NCBI GenBank assembly: GCA_964392915.1
Contig: CAYMRS010000005.1
Span: 1-64,000, forward strand
DNA length: 64,000 nt
Reading direction: 5' to 3'
Origin: JAAYUK01 sp964392915
Lineage (GTDB): Bacteria > Nitrospirota > Thermodesulfovibrionia > Thermodesulfovibrionales > Dissulfurispiraceae
The notes under the pieces are model-generated. The model ran no database searches. It saw only the letters and a list, made by a program, of their open reading frames with translations, and was not told the origin of the DNA. Positions 53,687 through 61,660 of the stretch are shown here, piece after piece. Each line of letters starts with the position of its first letter. Position 1 is the first letter of the stretch. The position numbers were made by a program, and so were the translations under genes.

Positions 53687-54946
53687 CTATGCGACCGCAA
53701 CAAGCCGCACTGTCTCACCCCCTTCATTTTTCCAGGCCGAAGGCGCTTTTTCAATAAAGTATACACTGTCTCCGGCAACGAGTTTCTGCTCTTTCCCGCC
53801 TGCTGAAACCGTAACCACGCCTTCAGCAACGTGATAAAACTCCGGCTTCCCGTGCGCCGTGAAATGACGGCTCAAAGCTGCATTCGGCAAAAGCGTTATC
53901 ATGTAAACCGAAAAACGGTCATCATCAAGCATCAGGAAGCTCTCAATTCCCTCCGCAATCGAAGTGCCGCGGGCAAAGACATCGTGACGGCTGATAAACC
54001 AGCGGCGGGTGTCCTGCCGATCGCCCTCCAGAAAAAGACCGGGGCTGACACCGAGCGATGAGCAGATGTGGAGAAACGAATTGAGCGACGGACTGATCTG
54101 GTTATTCTCAAGCTGGGAGATAAAGCTCGGCGTAAGGCCTACTTTATCGGCCAGCTCTTTCTGGTTCATATTCTGGCGGAGCCTCGCCTCGCGAACTTTG
54201 CTGCCGATTTCATGCACTGCGTCCTTCTTCGCCGACGTTACGATAATCCGCTCCTCGCTGATTTCGTACATATGCGGCTTGAAAGCCTCGCGCTCCTGCC
54301 GCGAGTCGAGCTTGAGCGCCTTAAGGTACAGCTTGTCGCGCCGCTTATACAAATCCAGGACCACTTGGGTGATATGACGGAGATTCGCCTTGAATTTTGG
54401 ACTGTGCGCATCTTTTTCAAGAACCCAGTACGCGACCGTTCCTAAGTCGTACAGACGCGGACACATGTACGTAAAAAAACGATAGGTCTCATCTTCACTT
54501 GTCCAGAGGTCCTGCATGCCGGTGAGGCTGTCGAAGATGGAGCGCGCGCCGGGCGGCAAACTGTCTTCGAGGTCATTGACAATCTGGGTCACCTCGTCCA
54601 CATTTTTTGGCCGCTCGACCCGTATAATGTTCAGGCCGTGCGGCAGCTTATCGTAAAATTTGCTGAAGGTCACGTCATTCTTGCCCTTGCCTGCCGTAAA
54701 GCAATCGACAAAGGATAAACGTTCAAAATCAATAATATCTGCTATTTTCTGCAGAACGCTCTGGGGCGAGCGGTTGAAACTGATATAGACAACATGCTGC
54801 TTTTCCGTGAATGACTGGCGGATGAAATTCTTGATGAATGCGCTATAGAGCGTGCCGGCCTCAATTTCCCAGACGACATTGTCGCCTACATAAATTGAGT
54901 CGATAATTGCATCGAGACTTGGTATGCCGGTCGAAACTTTTTCCAT
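53687..54946 (-). CDS. KaiC-like / HTH_XRE / cupin transcriptional regulator
   Basis: Three parts: a RecA/KaiC-like N-terminal domain (residues about 1-235), a Cro/C1-type HTH (about 247-305; NQKELADKVGLTPSFISQLE) and a C-terminal cupin (about 345-419; PEFYHVAEGVVTVSAGG). The N-terminal domain starts STGIPSLDAIIDS as KaiC does, but the P-loop is lost: where GxxGxGKT is expected there is DNVVWEIEAGTLYSAF, and the Walker B-like strand is SIFDSLTGMQ. It is probably a sensor without ATPase activity. It is divergent from gltB1 and shares an element with it (54947-54962 and 55072-55087). Regulation of ammonia assimilation is inferred. Confidence 0.85.
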   Translation of the reverse strand: MEKVSTGIPSLDAIIDSIYVGDNVVWEIEAGTLYSAFIKNFIRQSFTEKQHVVYISFNRSPQSVLQKIADIIDFERLSFVDCFTAGKGKNDVTFSKFYDKLPHGLNIIRVERPKNVDEVTQIVNDLEDSLPPGARSIFDSLTGMQDLWTSEDETYRFFTYMCPRLYDLGTVAYWVLEKDAHSPKFKANLRHITQVVLDLYKRRDKLYLKALKLDSRQEREAFKPHMYEISEERIIVTSAKKDAVHEIGSKVREARLRQNMNQKELADKVGLTPSFISQLENNQISPSLNSFLHICSSLGVSPGLFLEGDRQDTRRWFISRHDVFARGTSIAEGIESFLMLDDDRFSVYMITLLPNAALSRHFTAHGKPEFYHVAEGVVTVSAGGKEQKLVAGDSVYFIEKAPSAWKNEGGETVRLVAVA

Positions 54947-54962
54947 GGCAATCGGTTACCGA
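54947..54962. promoter_or_regulatory. Operator-like element, copy 1 (GGCAATCGGTTACCGA)
   Basis: The 16 bases immediately before the regulator's ATG contain the odd palindrome TCGGT-T-ACCGA and are repeated exactly at 55072-55087. Because it replaces the usual ribosome-binding region and lies just downstream of the minus-strand promoter, a bound protein would block expression of the regulator. Confidence 0.7.
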
Positions 54963-54971
54963 GTGTCTGAA

Positions 54972-55000
54972 ATTTAGCTGAACTTAACCTCTCCTGTCAA
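54972..55000 (-). promoter_or_regulatory. Promoter of the KaiC-like regulator gene
   Basis: On the minus strand TTGACA (54995-55000) is separated by 17 bases from CTAAAT (54972-54977). The start would be about 20 bases before the ATG, with operator copy 1 in the leader. Confidence 0.55.
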
Positions 55001-55026
55001 GCGGAAAATGCCGCCGTAGCCCAGCA

Positions 55027-55056
55027 TTGACAAAGATTTTCCGCTCTTTATATAGT
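55027..55056 (+). promoter_or_regulatory. Promoter of the gltB1-gltB2-gltB3/D operon
   Basis: TTGACA (55027-55032) is followed 16-18 bases later by TATATA/TATAGT (55049-55056). Operator copy 2 starts 15 bases after it. A second perfect TATAAT at 55144-55149 could give a downstream start, though with a poor -35. From 55102 to 55143 there is a T7 run but no convincing hairpin. Confidence 0.6.
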
Positions 55057-55071
55057 AAACAATTGCAGTTA

Positions 55072-55087
55072 GGCAATCGGTTACCGA
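55072..55087. promoter_or_regulatory. Operator-like element, copy 2 (GGCAATCGGTTACCGA)
   Basis: Identical to the element at 54947-54962. In both places a GTCTGA tail follows a few bases later (54965-54970 and 55095-55100). It lies in the leader of the plus-strand promoter, about 100 bases before gltB1. Confidence 0.7.
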
Positions 55088-55183
55088 ATAGAGCGTCTGA
55101 CATCCGCGTGAAGTGCCCAATGGTGTCGGCGCTTTTTTTGCCTTATAATGCAAGGTATCTCATAACGAGTAGAGGGAAAAGCT

Positions 55184-56296
55184 ATGTGCAGACTGGCGGC
55201 AATCACGTCGAACGACTATTTCTCCCCCATGGAGAACATCCTCGCGCTCGAAACCATGAAAGAAGGGCATGACGGCTCAGGACTCGGCTTGACGCTCAAG
55301 GATCTTGGCGGTGAGTTCGAGGGGCTCAAACGGTATCCCATTCTGTCAGGTATCGGGTCGAAAAAAGGCATGGAGATGCTTGACAACTACATGAAGCGGA
55401 AGGGCTTCAAGCTGATTCACAACTGGTCCCCTTCCCTGAATCCGATGAAAAACATCACTGCCCGCGAATACTATTTTGCGCGCGCGTACGAGGTGCCGGG
55501 AAGCTGCGCTGAGCGTAAATTTGCTGACTGTGAAGACCTCCTGCTGAAGACCAGACTGGAGCTTCGCCACCTCGGCGAACCGGACCAATCACTCTTCGTC
55601 TTTTCGTTTTATCCCGATGTCCTGACGCTCAAGGAAGTCGGCGACCCGCTCGAGGTCGGGGAATTCTTCGGTCTCTACGACGGCCGCATAAAGTCGCGCA
55701 TCTGCCTTGCGCAGGGTCGCCAGAACACCAACTATGCGATTTATCTCTATGCATGCCATCCGTTCTTCATCCAGGGATATTGCACTATGACGAACGGAGA
55801 GAATACGGCATTCGTTCCCATCCGTGAATATCTCGAAAGCCGGGGCATTCCCGGATATATGGGCTACAACAGCGACAGCGAGGTCTTCGCGCACATTCTT
55901 CACTACACCGTACGACACCTCGGCATGCCGCTCCGTTATTACAAGGACGTCATCACACCGCTGATGAAGGAATCAGAGATTTCGCAACGCTCAGATCAGG
56001 CCGCGCTTCGTATGATGCGCCAGTCGCTCCGGCCGCTCTGCATCGACGGTCCGAACTGCGTCATCGGCTTCACGCCCGATGGCACCACCTTCTTGGTTCA
56101 GGATGCAAAGAAGCTCCGCCCCGGCGTTGTCGGCGGCATTCAGGGCAAATACGCAATCATGTCGGAAGAATGCGGCGTCGACTCTGCTGTTCCCAAGCGT
56201 GACCGCTCCTCAGACGTTTTTCCGATGAAGTACGATATGGTCACAATTTCGCCGCGCGCACAGGAGGTTACGATATGGAACCAGCTACAGGGGTAA
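55184..56296 (+). CDS. gltB1: Glutamate synthase amidotransferase domain protein
   Basis: Class II glutamine amidotransferase: Cys2 (MCRLAAIT) is the nucleophile once Met1 is removed, and the GPNCVIGFTPDGTTFLVQD region is a family match. It corresponds to the N-terminal domain of bacterial GltB, made here as a separate protein of 370 residues as in archaea. It would release ammonia from glutamine for the FMN subunit. AGAGGG precedes the start. It overlaps the next gene by 22 bases. Confidence 0.9.
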   Translation: MCRLAAITSNDYFSPMENILALETMKEGHDGSGLGLTLKDLGGEFEGLKRYPILSGIGSKKGMEMLDNYMKRKGFKLIHNWSPSLNPMKNITAREYYFARAYEVPGSCAERKFADCEDLLLKTRLELRHLGEPDQSLFVFSFYPDVLTLKEVGDPLEVGEFFGLYDGRIKSRICLAQGRQNTNYAIYLYACHPFFIQGYCTMTNGENTAFVPIREYLESRGIPGYMGYNSDSEVFAHILHYTVRHLGMPLRYYKDVITPLMKESEISQRSDQAALRMMRQSLRPLCIDGPNCVIGFTPDGTTFLVQDAKKLRPGVVGGIQGKYAIMSEECGVDSAVPKRDRSSDVFPMKYDMVTISPRAQEVTIWNQLQG

Positions 56297-57942
56297 CCCT
56301 CGACAATAATCACAAGCTCTCGCTGAAAGAGCTTCCCTATCTCATCCGGTGGCGCGACGACCGCTGCAAACGGTGCGGCCGCTGCACGGCAGTCTGTCCG
56401 GTCAAGGCGATTGAGCCGGGAGTGCGCGTTCAGCGTGTCACCTTTTCTGAAGGCCCGATTCCGAAGCCGGGCTCGCAGCGCCGCGTGGTGCATGTGGTTG
56501 AGCAGGTGCTCAATCCCGAACGCAACTGCGTTGGCTGCGCAGCCTGCGCGCTCGTCTGCCCGAACGAAGCGATTGAGCCGGAGATTAACCCGAACAATAA
56601 AATTCTTCACTACAAAAACAAAGGCGGCGACGGATATAAACGCGGTGGGCGGAGAAACGATCCGTCCATTTCCACGCTCGACCGCCTGAAATTCACGAGA
56701 ATCTCGATGCTCACCGATCCGGCGCTCGACGCGGGCCGTCATGAGTTCCGCGTGCGCAGCCTCCTCGGCAGAATTTTGCCTCCGGAAGAGCTTCCGCTCA
56801 AGGCTGTGGACGGCAAGTTGATCGTTGACAAATCTGCCGACAAGTTCATCCCGCCGGTCAGGGAGATTTTCCCGATTATGATCGGCTCCATGTCGGTCGG
56901 CGCCCTGTCTCCGCCGATGTGGGAAGGTCTGGCCATGGGCGTAGCATACCTCAATGAGGTCGAAGGGCTTCCGGTTGTGATGGCATCAGGTGAAGGCGGC
57001 ATGCCGCCGCGCCTGCTCCGTTCGCGCTATCTGAAATATTTCATCATCCAGATTGCGTCCGGCTACTTTGGCTGGGACGAGATCGTCCGCGCGCTTCCGC
57101 ACATGGTTGAGGATCCGGCTGCTATTGAGATCAAATACGGTCAGGGCGCAAAGCCCGGAGACGGCGGTTTGCTCATGGCCCAGAAAGTACTGAAGCTTAT
57201 CTCCGGCATCCGCGGCGTGCCCCAGTTTGTTGACCTTGCGTCGCCGCCGACCCATCAGACCAAATACTCGATCGAAGAAGCGGTCGCCAAGATGATTCAA
57301 TCAACGTCCATGGCATGGGGCTTCCGCGTGCCGGTTTATCCGAAGATTTCGGGAACCAAGACCGCCCGCGCGGTTCTGAATAACCTCGCCCGCAACCCGT
57401 TTGCCGCTGCTCTCAGCATCGACGGCGAAGACGGCGGTACCGGAGCGGCGTATAACGTGTCCTTGGACAAGATGGGCCATCCCATAGCCTCAAATCTCCG
57501 CGAGTGTTATCTCGACCTCGTGAAGCAGGGCAAGCAGAACGAGCTGCCGCTCATCGCGGCAGGGGGAGTCGGCAAACGCGGCAATCTTGCGGCAAATGCC
57601 GCTGCGCTCATCATGCTCGGCGCATCGGTAGTCTCCATCGGAAAATACGTCATGCAGGCCGCGGCCGACTGCTTCGGAGACGAGCACAACCGCTGCAACC
57701 TCTGCAACACCGGTAAATGCCCGCGCGGGATCACCACGCAGGATCCGAAGCTCTATCGCAGGCTGGATGCGGATATGGTAGCCATGCGCACTGTCGAAGT
57801 ATTTAAGTCTGCGAACGTTGAGCTCAAGAAAATTTTTGCCCCGATGGGAAGAAGTACCGAACTCCCCATCGGCATGTCGGATGGTCTCAGCATCGACGAC
57901 AAGGCAATGGCAGAGAGGTTAGGTATAAGCTATGCATGCTAA
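56275..57942 (+). CDS. gltB2: Ferredoxin-FMN glutamate synthase core subunit
   Basis: Two [4Fe-4S] ferredoxin motifs at the N-terminus (CKRCGRCTAVCP and CVGCAACALVCP, residues about 30-100) are followed by the FMN-binding glutamate synthase domain: IKYGQGAKPGDGG, SIDGEDGGTGAAYN, LIAAGGVGKRGNLA. Further Cys occur near CNLCNTGKCPRG. It reduces the 2-oxoglutarate/ammonia adduct to glutamate. The last 11 bases overlap the next gene. Confidence 0.93.
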   Translation: MEPATGVTLDNNHKLSLKELPYLIRWRDDRCKRCGRCTAVCPVKAIEPGVRVQRVTFSEGPIPKPGSQRRVVHVVEQVLNPERNCVGCAACALVCPNEAIEPEINPNNKILHYKNKGGDGYKRGGRRNDPSISTLDRLKFTRISMLTDPALDAGRHEFRVRSLLGRILPPEELPLKAVDGKLIVDKSADKFIPPVREIFPIMIGSMSVGALSPPMWEGLAMGVAYLNEVEGLPVVMASGEGGMPPRLLRSRYLKYFIIQIASGYFGWDEIVRALPHMVEDPAAIEIKYGQGAKPGDGGLLMAQKVLKLISGIRGVPQFVDLASPPTHQTKYSIEEAVAKMIQSTSMAWGFRVPVYPKISGTKTARAVLNNLARNPFAAALSIDGEDGGTGAAYNVSLDKMGHPIASNLRECYLDLVKQGKQNELPLIAAGGVGKRGNLAANAAALIMLGASVVSIGKYVMQAAADCFGDEHNRCNLCNTGKCPRGITTQDPKLYRRLDADMVAMRTVEVFKSANVELKKIFAPMGRSTELPIGMSDGLSIDDKAMAERLGISYAC

Positions 57943-60445
57943 AAATATAAAGAAGAAGCCGGAAGTCAGAAGTCAGAAGTCAGAAGCAAAGACAAAGAAA
58001 ACTACAAGTACAACAAACAAAGCGGCTGCAAAGGCGATTGTGAAAAAAGTTGCGGTCCCGGTCAGGATGGCTCAGGTTTCTCAGCCGGAACCGGAGTCCG
58101 CGATCGAGAAACTGAACGAAGACAGTGTGCTTATTCGCGGTCTTGTCAACGGTCGGCGTACCCCGTCGCGCATTCTTGAAGAACAGATTCAGCAGATAGT
58201 GCAGGATGGCGCACGGAACCTGACGGTTGTTGCCGACGGCCAGCACGGCATCGGCGGCCGCATCTGGCCGCGCACGGAAAAAGTGAAGATCACTATTGAG
58301 GGCACCGCCGGACAGCGCGTCGGCAGCATGGGTTTCGACGGAACTGAAATCGTCGTCAAGGGCAGCACATCCGACGACACCGGATGGATCAACTGCGGCA
58401 CGAAGATTACTGTTCTCGGCGATGTGACCAACGGCGCGTTCAATGCGGCAGCGCAAGGCATCCTCTATGTGCAGGGCAGCGGCGGCGCGCGATGCGACAC
58501 GATGACCAAGCGCAACCCGCGCTTTGAGCCGCCGCAGTCATGGTACTTCCGAAACGTCGGCGATTCTTTCGCGGAATTCAAGGCGGGCGGGGTTGCGGTT
58601 GTCTGCGGCGTCAATCCGCGCAACCCGGAAAACATCCTCGGCTATCGTCCGTGCGTAGGCATGGTGGGAGGCACCGTCTATTTCCGCGGCAAAATTCAGG
58701 GATACAGCGAGCGCGACGTCAAGCTGCTCGATCTGAGCGAGGCCGACTGGGCATGGCTTAAGACGAATATGAAACCGTACCTTGAGACGATTGAGCGCAC
58801 TGAGTATTATGCCGAACTGACCCAGTCGGTTGAGGCCTGGAAAAAGCTGGTTGCCTATACCCCTCAGGAAAAGGCACAGTGGAAAAAATCCTACAAAATC
58901 GATATTCCAAATTTCCGCAAGGTTGCGTGGGAAAAAGAGGTCGGTCAGGGCGGCATATTTGCCGAGTATGTTGATCATGACCTCACCCTGCTTCCGTATG
59001 TCACCACCGGTAAGGATCGGAGAAACAAGCCGGTCTGGGCAAACGACAAATATGCGCCGCCGTGCGCGGCAGGCTGTCCGTCACACATCCCGTCGCACAG
59101 GCGCGCAACGCTCATACGCGAGGGCAAGCTTGAAGACGCTCTTTCACTTGTTCTGCAGTACAGCCCGCTTCCGGGAACGGTCTGCGGAACTATCTGCCCG
59201 AACCTCTGCATGCAGAGCTGCACCCGTTCGCGCCTCGACGCGCCGCTTGCCATCGACAAGCTCGGCAAGCTCGCGCTCGACATTCCTGCGCCGAAAAAGG
59301 CCGACCCTACCGGGCACAAAGTGGCTGTCATCGGCGGCGGACCCGGCGGCATGAGCTCGGCATGGCAGCTTGCGCTCAAGGGACATACGGTTTCTCTCTA
59401 TGAAGCCAGCTCAAAACTGGGCGGCAAAATAGAAATGTGCATTCCGCACGAGCGCCTGCCGCAGGAGATTCTTCTCAAAGAGATTTCTCGCTTTACAGAG
59501 CTTGGCGTCAAGGTGCATCTGAACACCATGGTTGATCAGAAGCTCTTTGAAGAAATTTACCAGAACAACGAAATCGTCATCGTCGCCATCGGCGCGCACC
59601 AGCCGCGCAAGATTGCGTTTCCCGGCTCAGAGCACATCACCTCAGCTTATGACTTTCTGCGGTGCGTGAACATGGGCAAAGCCCCTGACCTTACGGACAA
59701 GAAGGTTGTGGTCATCGGCGCTGGCAACGTCGGCATGGACGTAGCCATTGAGGCTTACAACTGCGGCGCTTCCGAAGTGACTGCCGTCGATATCCAGAAG
59801 CCCGCGGCATTCGGCAAGGAGATGCAGTCCGCGACCGCCAAGGGCGCAAAGATTCTCTATCCGAAGTTCACCGACCATTACGATGCAAGCCAGGGCAAGC
59901 TCTTCTTCAAGGACGGCTCATTCATCGATGCTGACGCGGTCTTCATGTCAATCGGTGATATGCCGGTACTCGACTTCCTGCCGCCGGAAGTGCATGTCGA
60001 AAGAGGCTGGTTGCAGGTGAACGAACTCGGCCAGACCTCAGATGTGAAAGTCTTCGGTGTTGGCGATGCCACCGGCCTTGGTCTGGTAACACATGCCATC
60101 GGCAGGGGTGCGGTCGTGGCCGATGTGGTGCATTACCAGATGGCGCATGCGCCAAGAGCGCCCGAGGTGAAGCAGAGGATTGCTTACGAGCGCATCAAGA
60201 CCCAGTACTACGAAACCTGCAAGCTGGAGTTCGAGCCGAATCAGGAAGGCAACCGCTGCATGTCGTGCTCCAGCTGCCGCGACTGCAAGATCTGCGAAAA
60301 CACCTGCTATGTTCAGGCGATCAGCCGGGTCGATCTCGGCAATGGCCGGTACGAGTATGTGGTAGACGAAAACCGCTGCATCGGCTGCGGATTCTGTGCG
60401 GGCATCTGTCCGTGCGGGGTGTGGGAGATGGTGGAGAACGTTTAG
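57932..60445 (+). CDS. Glutamate synthase GXGXG domain fused to GltD-type oxidoreductase
   Basis: After a Lys/Ser-rich N-terminal tail (about residues 1-45) come the GXGXG beta-helix (about 60-270; RVGSMGFDGTEIVVKG, NAAAQGILYVQGSGG), the GltD Fe-S segment (CAAGCPSHIP, CGTICPNLC), an FAD motif (VAVIGGGPGGMSSA) and an NAD(P) motif (VVVIGAGNVGMDVA). C-terminal ferredoxin motifs follow (CMSCSSCRDCKIC, CIGCGFCAGIC). It thus joins gltB3 and gltD functions: it completes the synthase and delivers electrons from NAD(P)H. The N-terminal tail is encoded by a 7-base tandem repeat; an alternative ATG is at 58067. The 837 residues end at a strong terminator. Confidence 0.9.
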   Translation: MHAKNIKKKPEVRSQKSEAKTKKTTSTTNKAAAKAIVKKVAVPVRMAQVSQPEPESAIEKLNEDSVLIRGLVNGRRTPSRILEEQIQQIVQDGARNLTVVADGQHGIGGRIWPRTEKVKITIEGTAGQRVGSMGFDGTEIVVKGSTSDDTGWINCGTKITVLGDVTNGAFNAAAQGILYVQGSGGARCDTMTKRNPRFEPPQSWYFRNVGDSFAEFKAGGVAVVCGVNPRNPENILGYRPCVGMVGGTVYFRGKIQGYSERDVKLLDLSEADWAWLKTNMKPYLETIERTEYYAELTQSVEAWKKLVAYTPQEKAQWKKSYKIDIPNFRKVAWEKEVGQGGIFAEYVDHDLTLLPYVTTGKDRRNKPVWANDKYAPPCAAGCPSHIPSHRRATLIREGKLEDALSLVLQYSPLPGTVCGTICPNLCMQSCTRSRLDAPLAIDKLGKLALDIPAPKKADPTGHKVAVIGGGPGGMSSAWQLALKGHTVSLYEASSKLGGKIEMCIPHERLPQEILLKEISRFTELGVKVHLNTMVDQKLFEEIYQNNEIVIVAIGAHQPRKIAFPGSEHITSAYDFLRCVNMGKAPDLTDKKVVVIGAGNVGMDVAIEAYNCGASEVTAVDIQKPAAFGKEMQSATAKGAKILYPKFTDHYDASQGKLFFKDGSFIDADAVFMSIGDMPVLDFLPPEVHVERGWLQVNELGQTSDVKVFGVGDATGLGLVTHAIGRGAVVADVVHYQMAHAPRAPEVKQRIAYERIKTQYYETCKLEFEPNQEGNRCMSCSSCRDCKICENTCYVQAISRVDLGNGRYEYVVDENRCIGCGFCAGICPCGVWEMVENV
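57962..57986 (+). repeat. Heptanucleotide tandem repeat (GAAGTCA) in the 5' coding region
   Basis: Three full copies plus four bases of GAAGTCA lie at codons 11-19 of the gltB3/D gene and encode EVRSQKSE. Since seven is not a multiple of three, each copy gained or lost shifts the reading frame. Confidence 0.85.
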
Positions 60446-60470
60446 TCGGGTTGTTCAGGATTCAGATATA

Positions 60471-60515
60471 CAATGAGGGCAGGATGGCGTGATGCCATCC
60501 TGCCCTCATTGTTTT
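60471..60515 (+). terminator. Strong Rho-independent terminator of the glutamate synthase operon
   Basis: An uninterrupted 18-base stem (CAATGAGGGCAGGATGGC with its complement) with a 5-base loop GTGAT and a TTTT tail follows the gltB3/D stop by 25 bases. Confidence 0.9.
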
Positions 60516-60670
60516 GATTAATGGGCGCGGCCCCCCTCCCCCAGCTAACCCACATAATTCATAACCATTCGGCGAGAGCAGCTTTTATGATTTGAATCTT
60601 TGTTGGAGACGACATAAACGTTGAGAACCGCCCATAGTATCCCAGTGTTTTTTAGCAGATTAGAGTATCC

Positions 60671-60825
60671 TAACAGGGTGCTGAAAAACTCCTGTTGCAA
60701 AATGCACAGTTAAAAACGACTCTCTCAGAGGCTCAAGAATCGAAAAACTCGGGGCAATCCATGTCGGAACATCCCCCAAAATTGACTCCGCTGATCCCAA
60801 GAATGCCTTTTTCAGCAACCTGCTA
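60671..60825. mobile_element. Small inverted-repeat element (MITE-like) with TA flanks
   Basis: About 155 bases are bounded by near-identical inverted ends (TA-ACAGGGTGCTGAAAAA and TTTTTCAGCAACCTGC-TA, 14 of 16 matching inside the TA). TA flanks suit an IS630/Tc1-mariner type of mover. No reading frame of length lies inside. The rest of 60516-61057 has no gene I can support. Confidence 0.55.
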
Positions 60826-61057
60826 AAGAGCGTCCGAATATTCTGAATCAAGCGACCCAATCACCGCAGCATTCATATTAAACTAACCTACTTGAAGTGA
60901 GACCAAAAGGAAGGCCCGAAGCGACGCGTTGTGAGTTTTGGCGGCTCGCGACATCGCATCAGGCCCAAGGAGGCTTATAGTGTTGCTGTATTTCATGGCA
61001 ATGGTCAAGGAGCTTTTTGATCGTGGACGGGGCTATGCCTTTGCGAGACCATCTTGA

Positions 61058-61269
61058 TGTCTGAAGGCAGGATGCGGGAGCGACAGGATCTGGAGCCACG
61101 GTTATGTGGACGCCTACTTTGAGGGCTACGACACGACGTTTTGTTTAAAGCGATATGTTTGCGCCGAATACGGCTGTGTTCTACCGGTTACGTCCTTTTG
61201 GTTACTGACCCTGATCCGCCAGAGGAAACTCAGTTTCCTCCCATTTGCCAAACGTTGCCGTTCAGCCAG
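61058..61269 (+). pseudogene. Decayed transposon-type zinc-ribbon protein fragment
   Basis: The frame starting at 61058 reads CLKAGCGSDRIWSHGY, then DAYFEGYDTTF, RYVCAEYGCV. A one-base shift near 61180 continues as YRLRPFGY. Cys-x2-CG, W-x-HG and RY-x-C-x2-CG-x-V-x2-LRP are the pattern of small zinc-ribbon proteins that accompany transposases. No start codon or full length is preserved, so this is a relic. Confidence 0.4.
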
Positions 61270-61560
61270 CTATTTTTTTTGTTTCTGAAGGGCTTTGCTA
61301 ATCGTCTTCAGGCTGGCATTCATCGATTCAATGGTCGGCCGCACATCGTCAATCCGATCAGTAATGCTGAACAGCAGCCTGTTGGTCGAGTCTATCGCCT
61401 GCATCCAGCCGAGTAGTTGCGTCTGCGTATTCATAAGCGAAAAACGCGCGCATTTCTCTTCAAAAGCGCAAAGATAGCACTCGACCTTTGATACCGGAAA
61501 CGATCCGTAACACTCTCTGAGTTGCACAATGTTTCCCCCGGACTCATTCACATCTGTCAT
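61270..61560 (-). CDS. 96-residue Cys-containing, coiled-coil protein of unknown function
   Basis: AAGGAGG lies six bases before the ATG, an ideal site. The product has four cysteines (C17, C28, C31, C37; C-x10-C-x2-C-x5-C, containing SKVECYLCAFEEKC) that may bind zinc or an Fe-S cluster. It ends with an amphipathic helix (residues about 60-96). I do not recognise it. It lies between the mobile-element relic and the HDOD-GAF-GGDEF gene on the same strand. Between 61561 and 61660 no other feature is clear. Confidence 0.65.
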   Translation of the reverse strand: MTDVNESGGNIVQLRECYGSFPVSKVECYLCAFEEKCARFSLMNTQTQLLGWMQAIDSTNRLLFSITDRIDDVRPTIESMNASLKTISKALQKQKK

Positions 61561-61660
61561 AGAAAGCCTCCTTTATTCAACCTGCTAAAATGACATAACA
61601 CAACGCTTGCATCAGTGCTTTCCGCATGCGGCTTTCAGTCGCCCCGCCCAAGGGATCGCC

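Noticed and set aside
53687..54946. Circadian clock KaiC
   Set aside because: There is one domain only, with no P-loop, no kaiA or kaiB, and an HTH and cupin are attached; it is a regulator of a different kind.
50790..55190. Sigma-54 promoters near the nitrogen genes
   Set aside because: I looked for GG-N10-GC elements upstream of nrpR, the FMN paralogue and gltB1 and saw none that is convincing; sigma70-type promoters fit better.
50790..55190. Archaeal-type NrpR operator (GGAA-N6-TTCC)
   Set aside because: No good match was found in the intergenic regions of the nitrogen island, so NrpR targets remain undefined.
60660..60860. Minus-strand 66-codon frame
   Set aside because: It lies within the inverted-repeat element, has no ribosome site and no recognisable product.
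60446..61270. tRNA, rRNA or CRISPR in the largest non-coding stretch
   Set aside because: No cloverleaf, rRNA core sequence or regularly spaced repeats are visible; the inverted ends and zinc-ribbon relic explain part of it.
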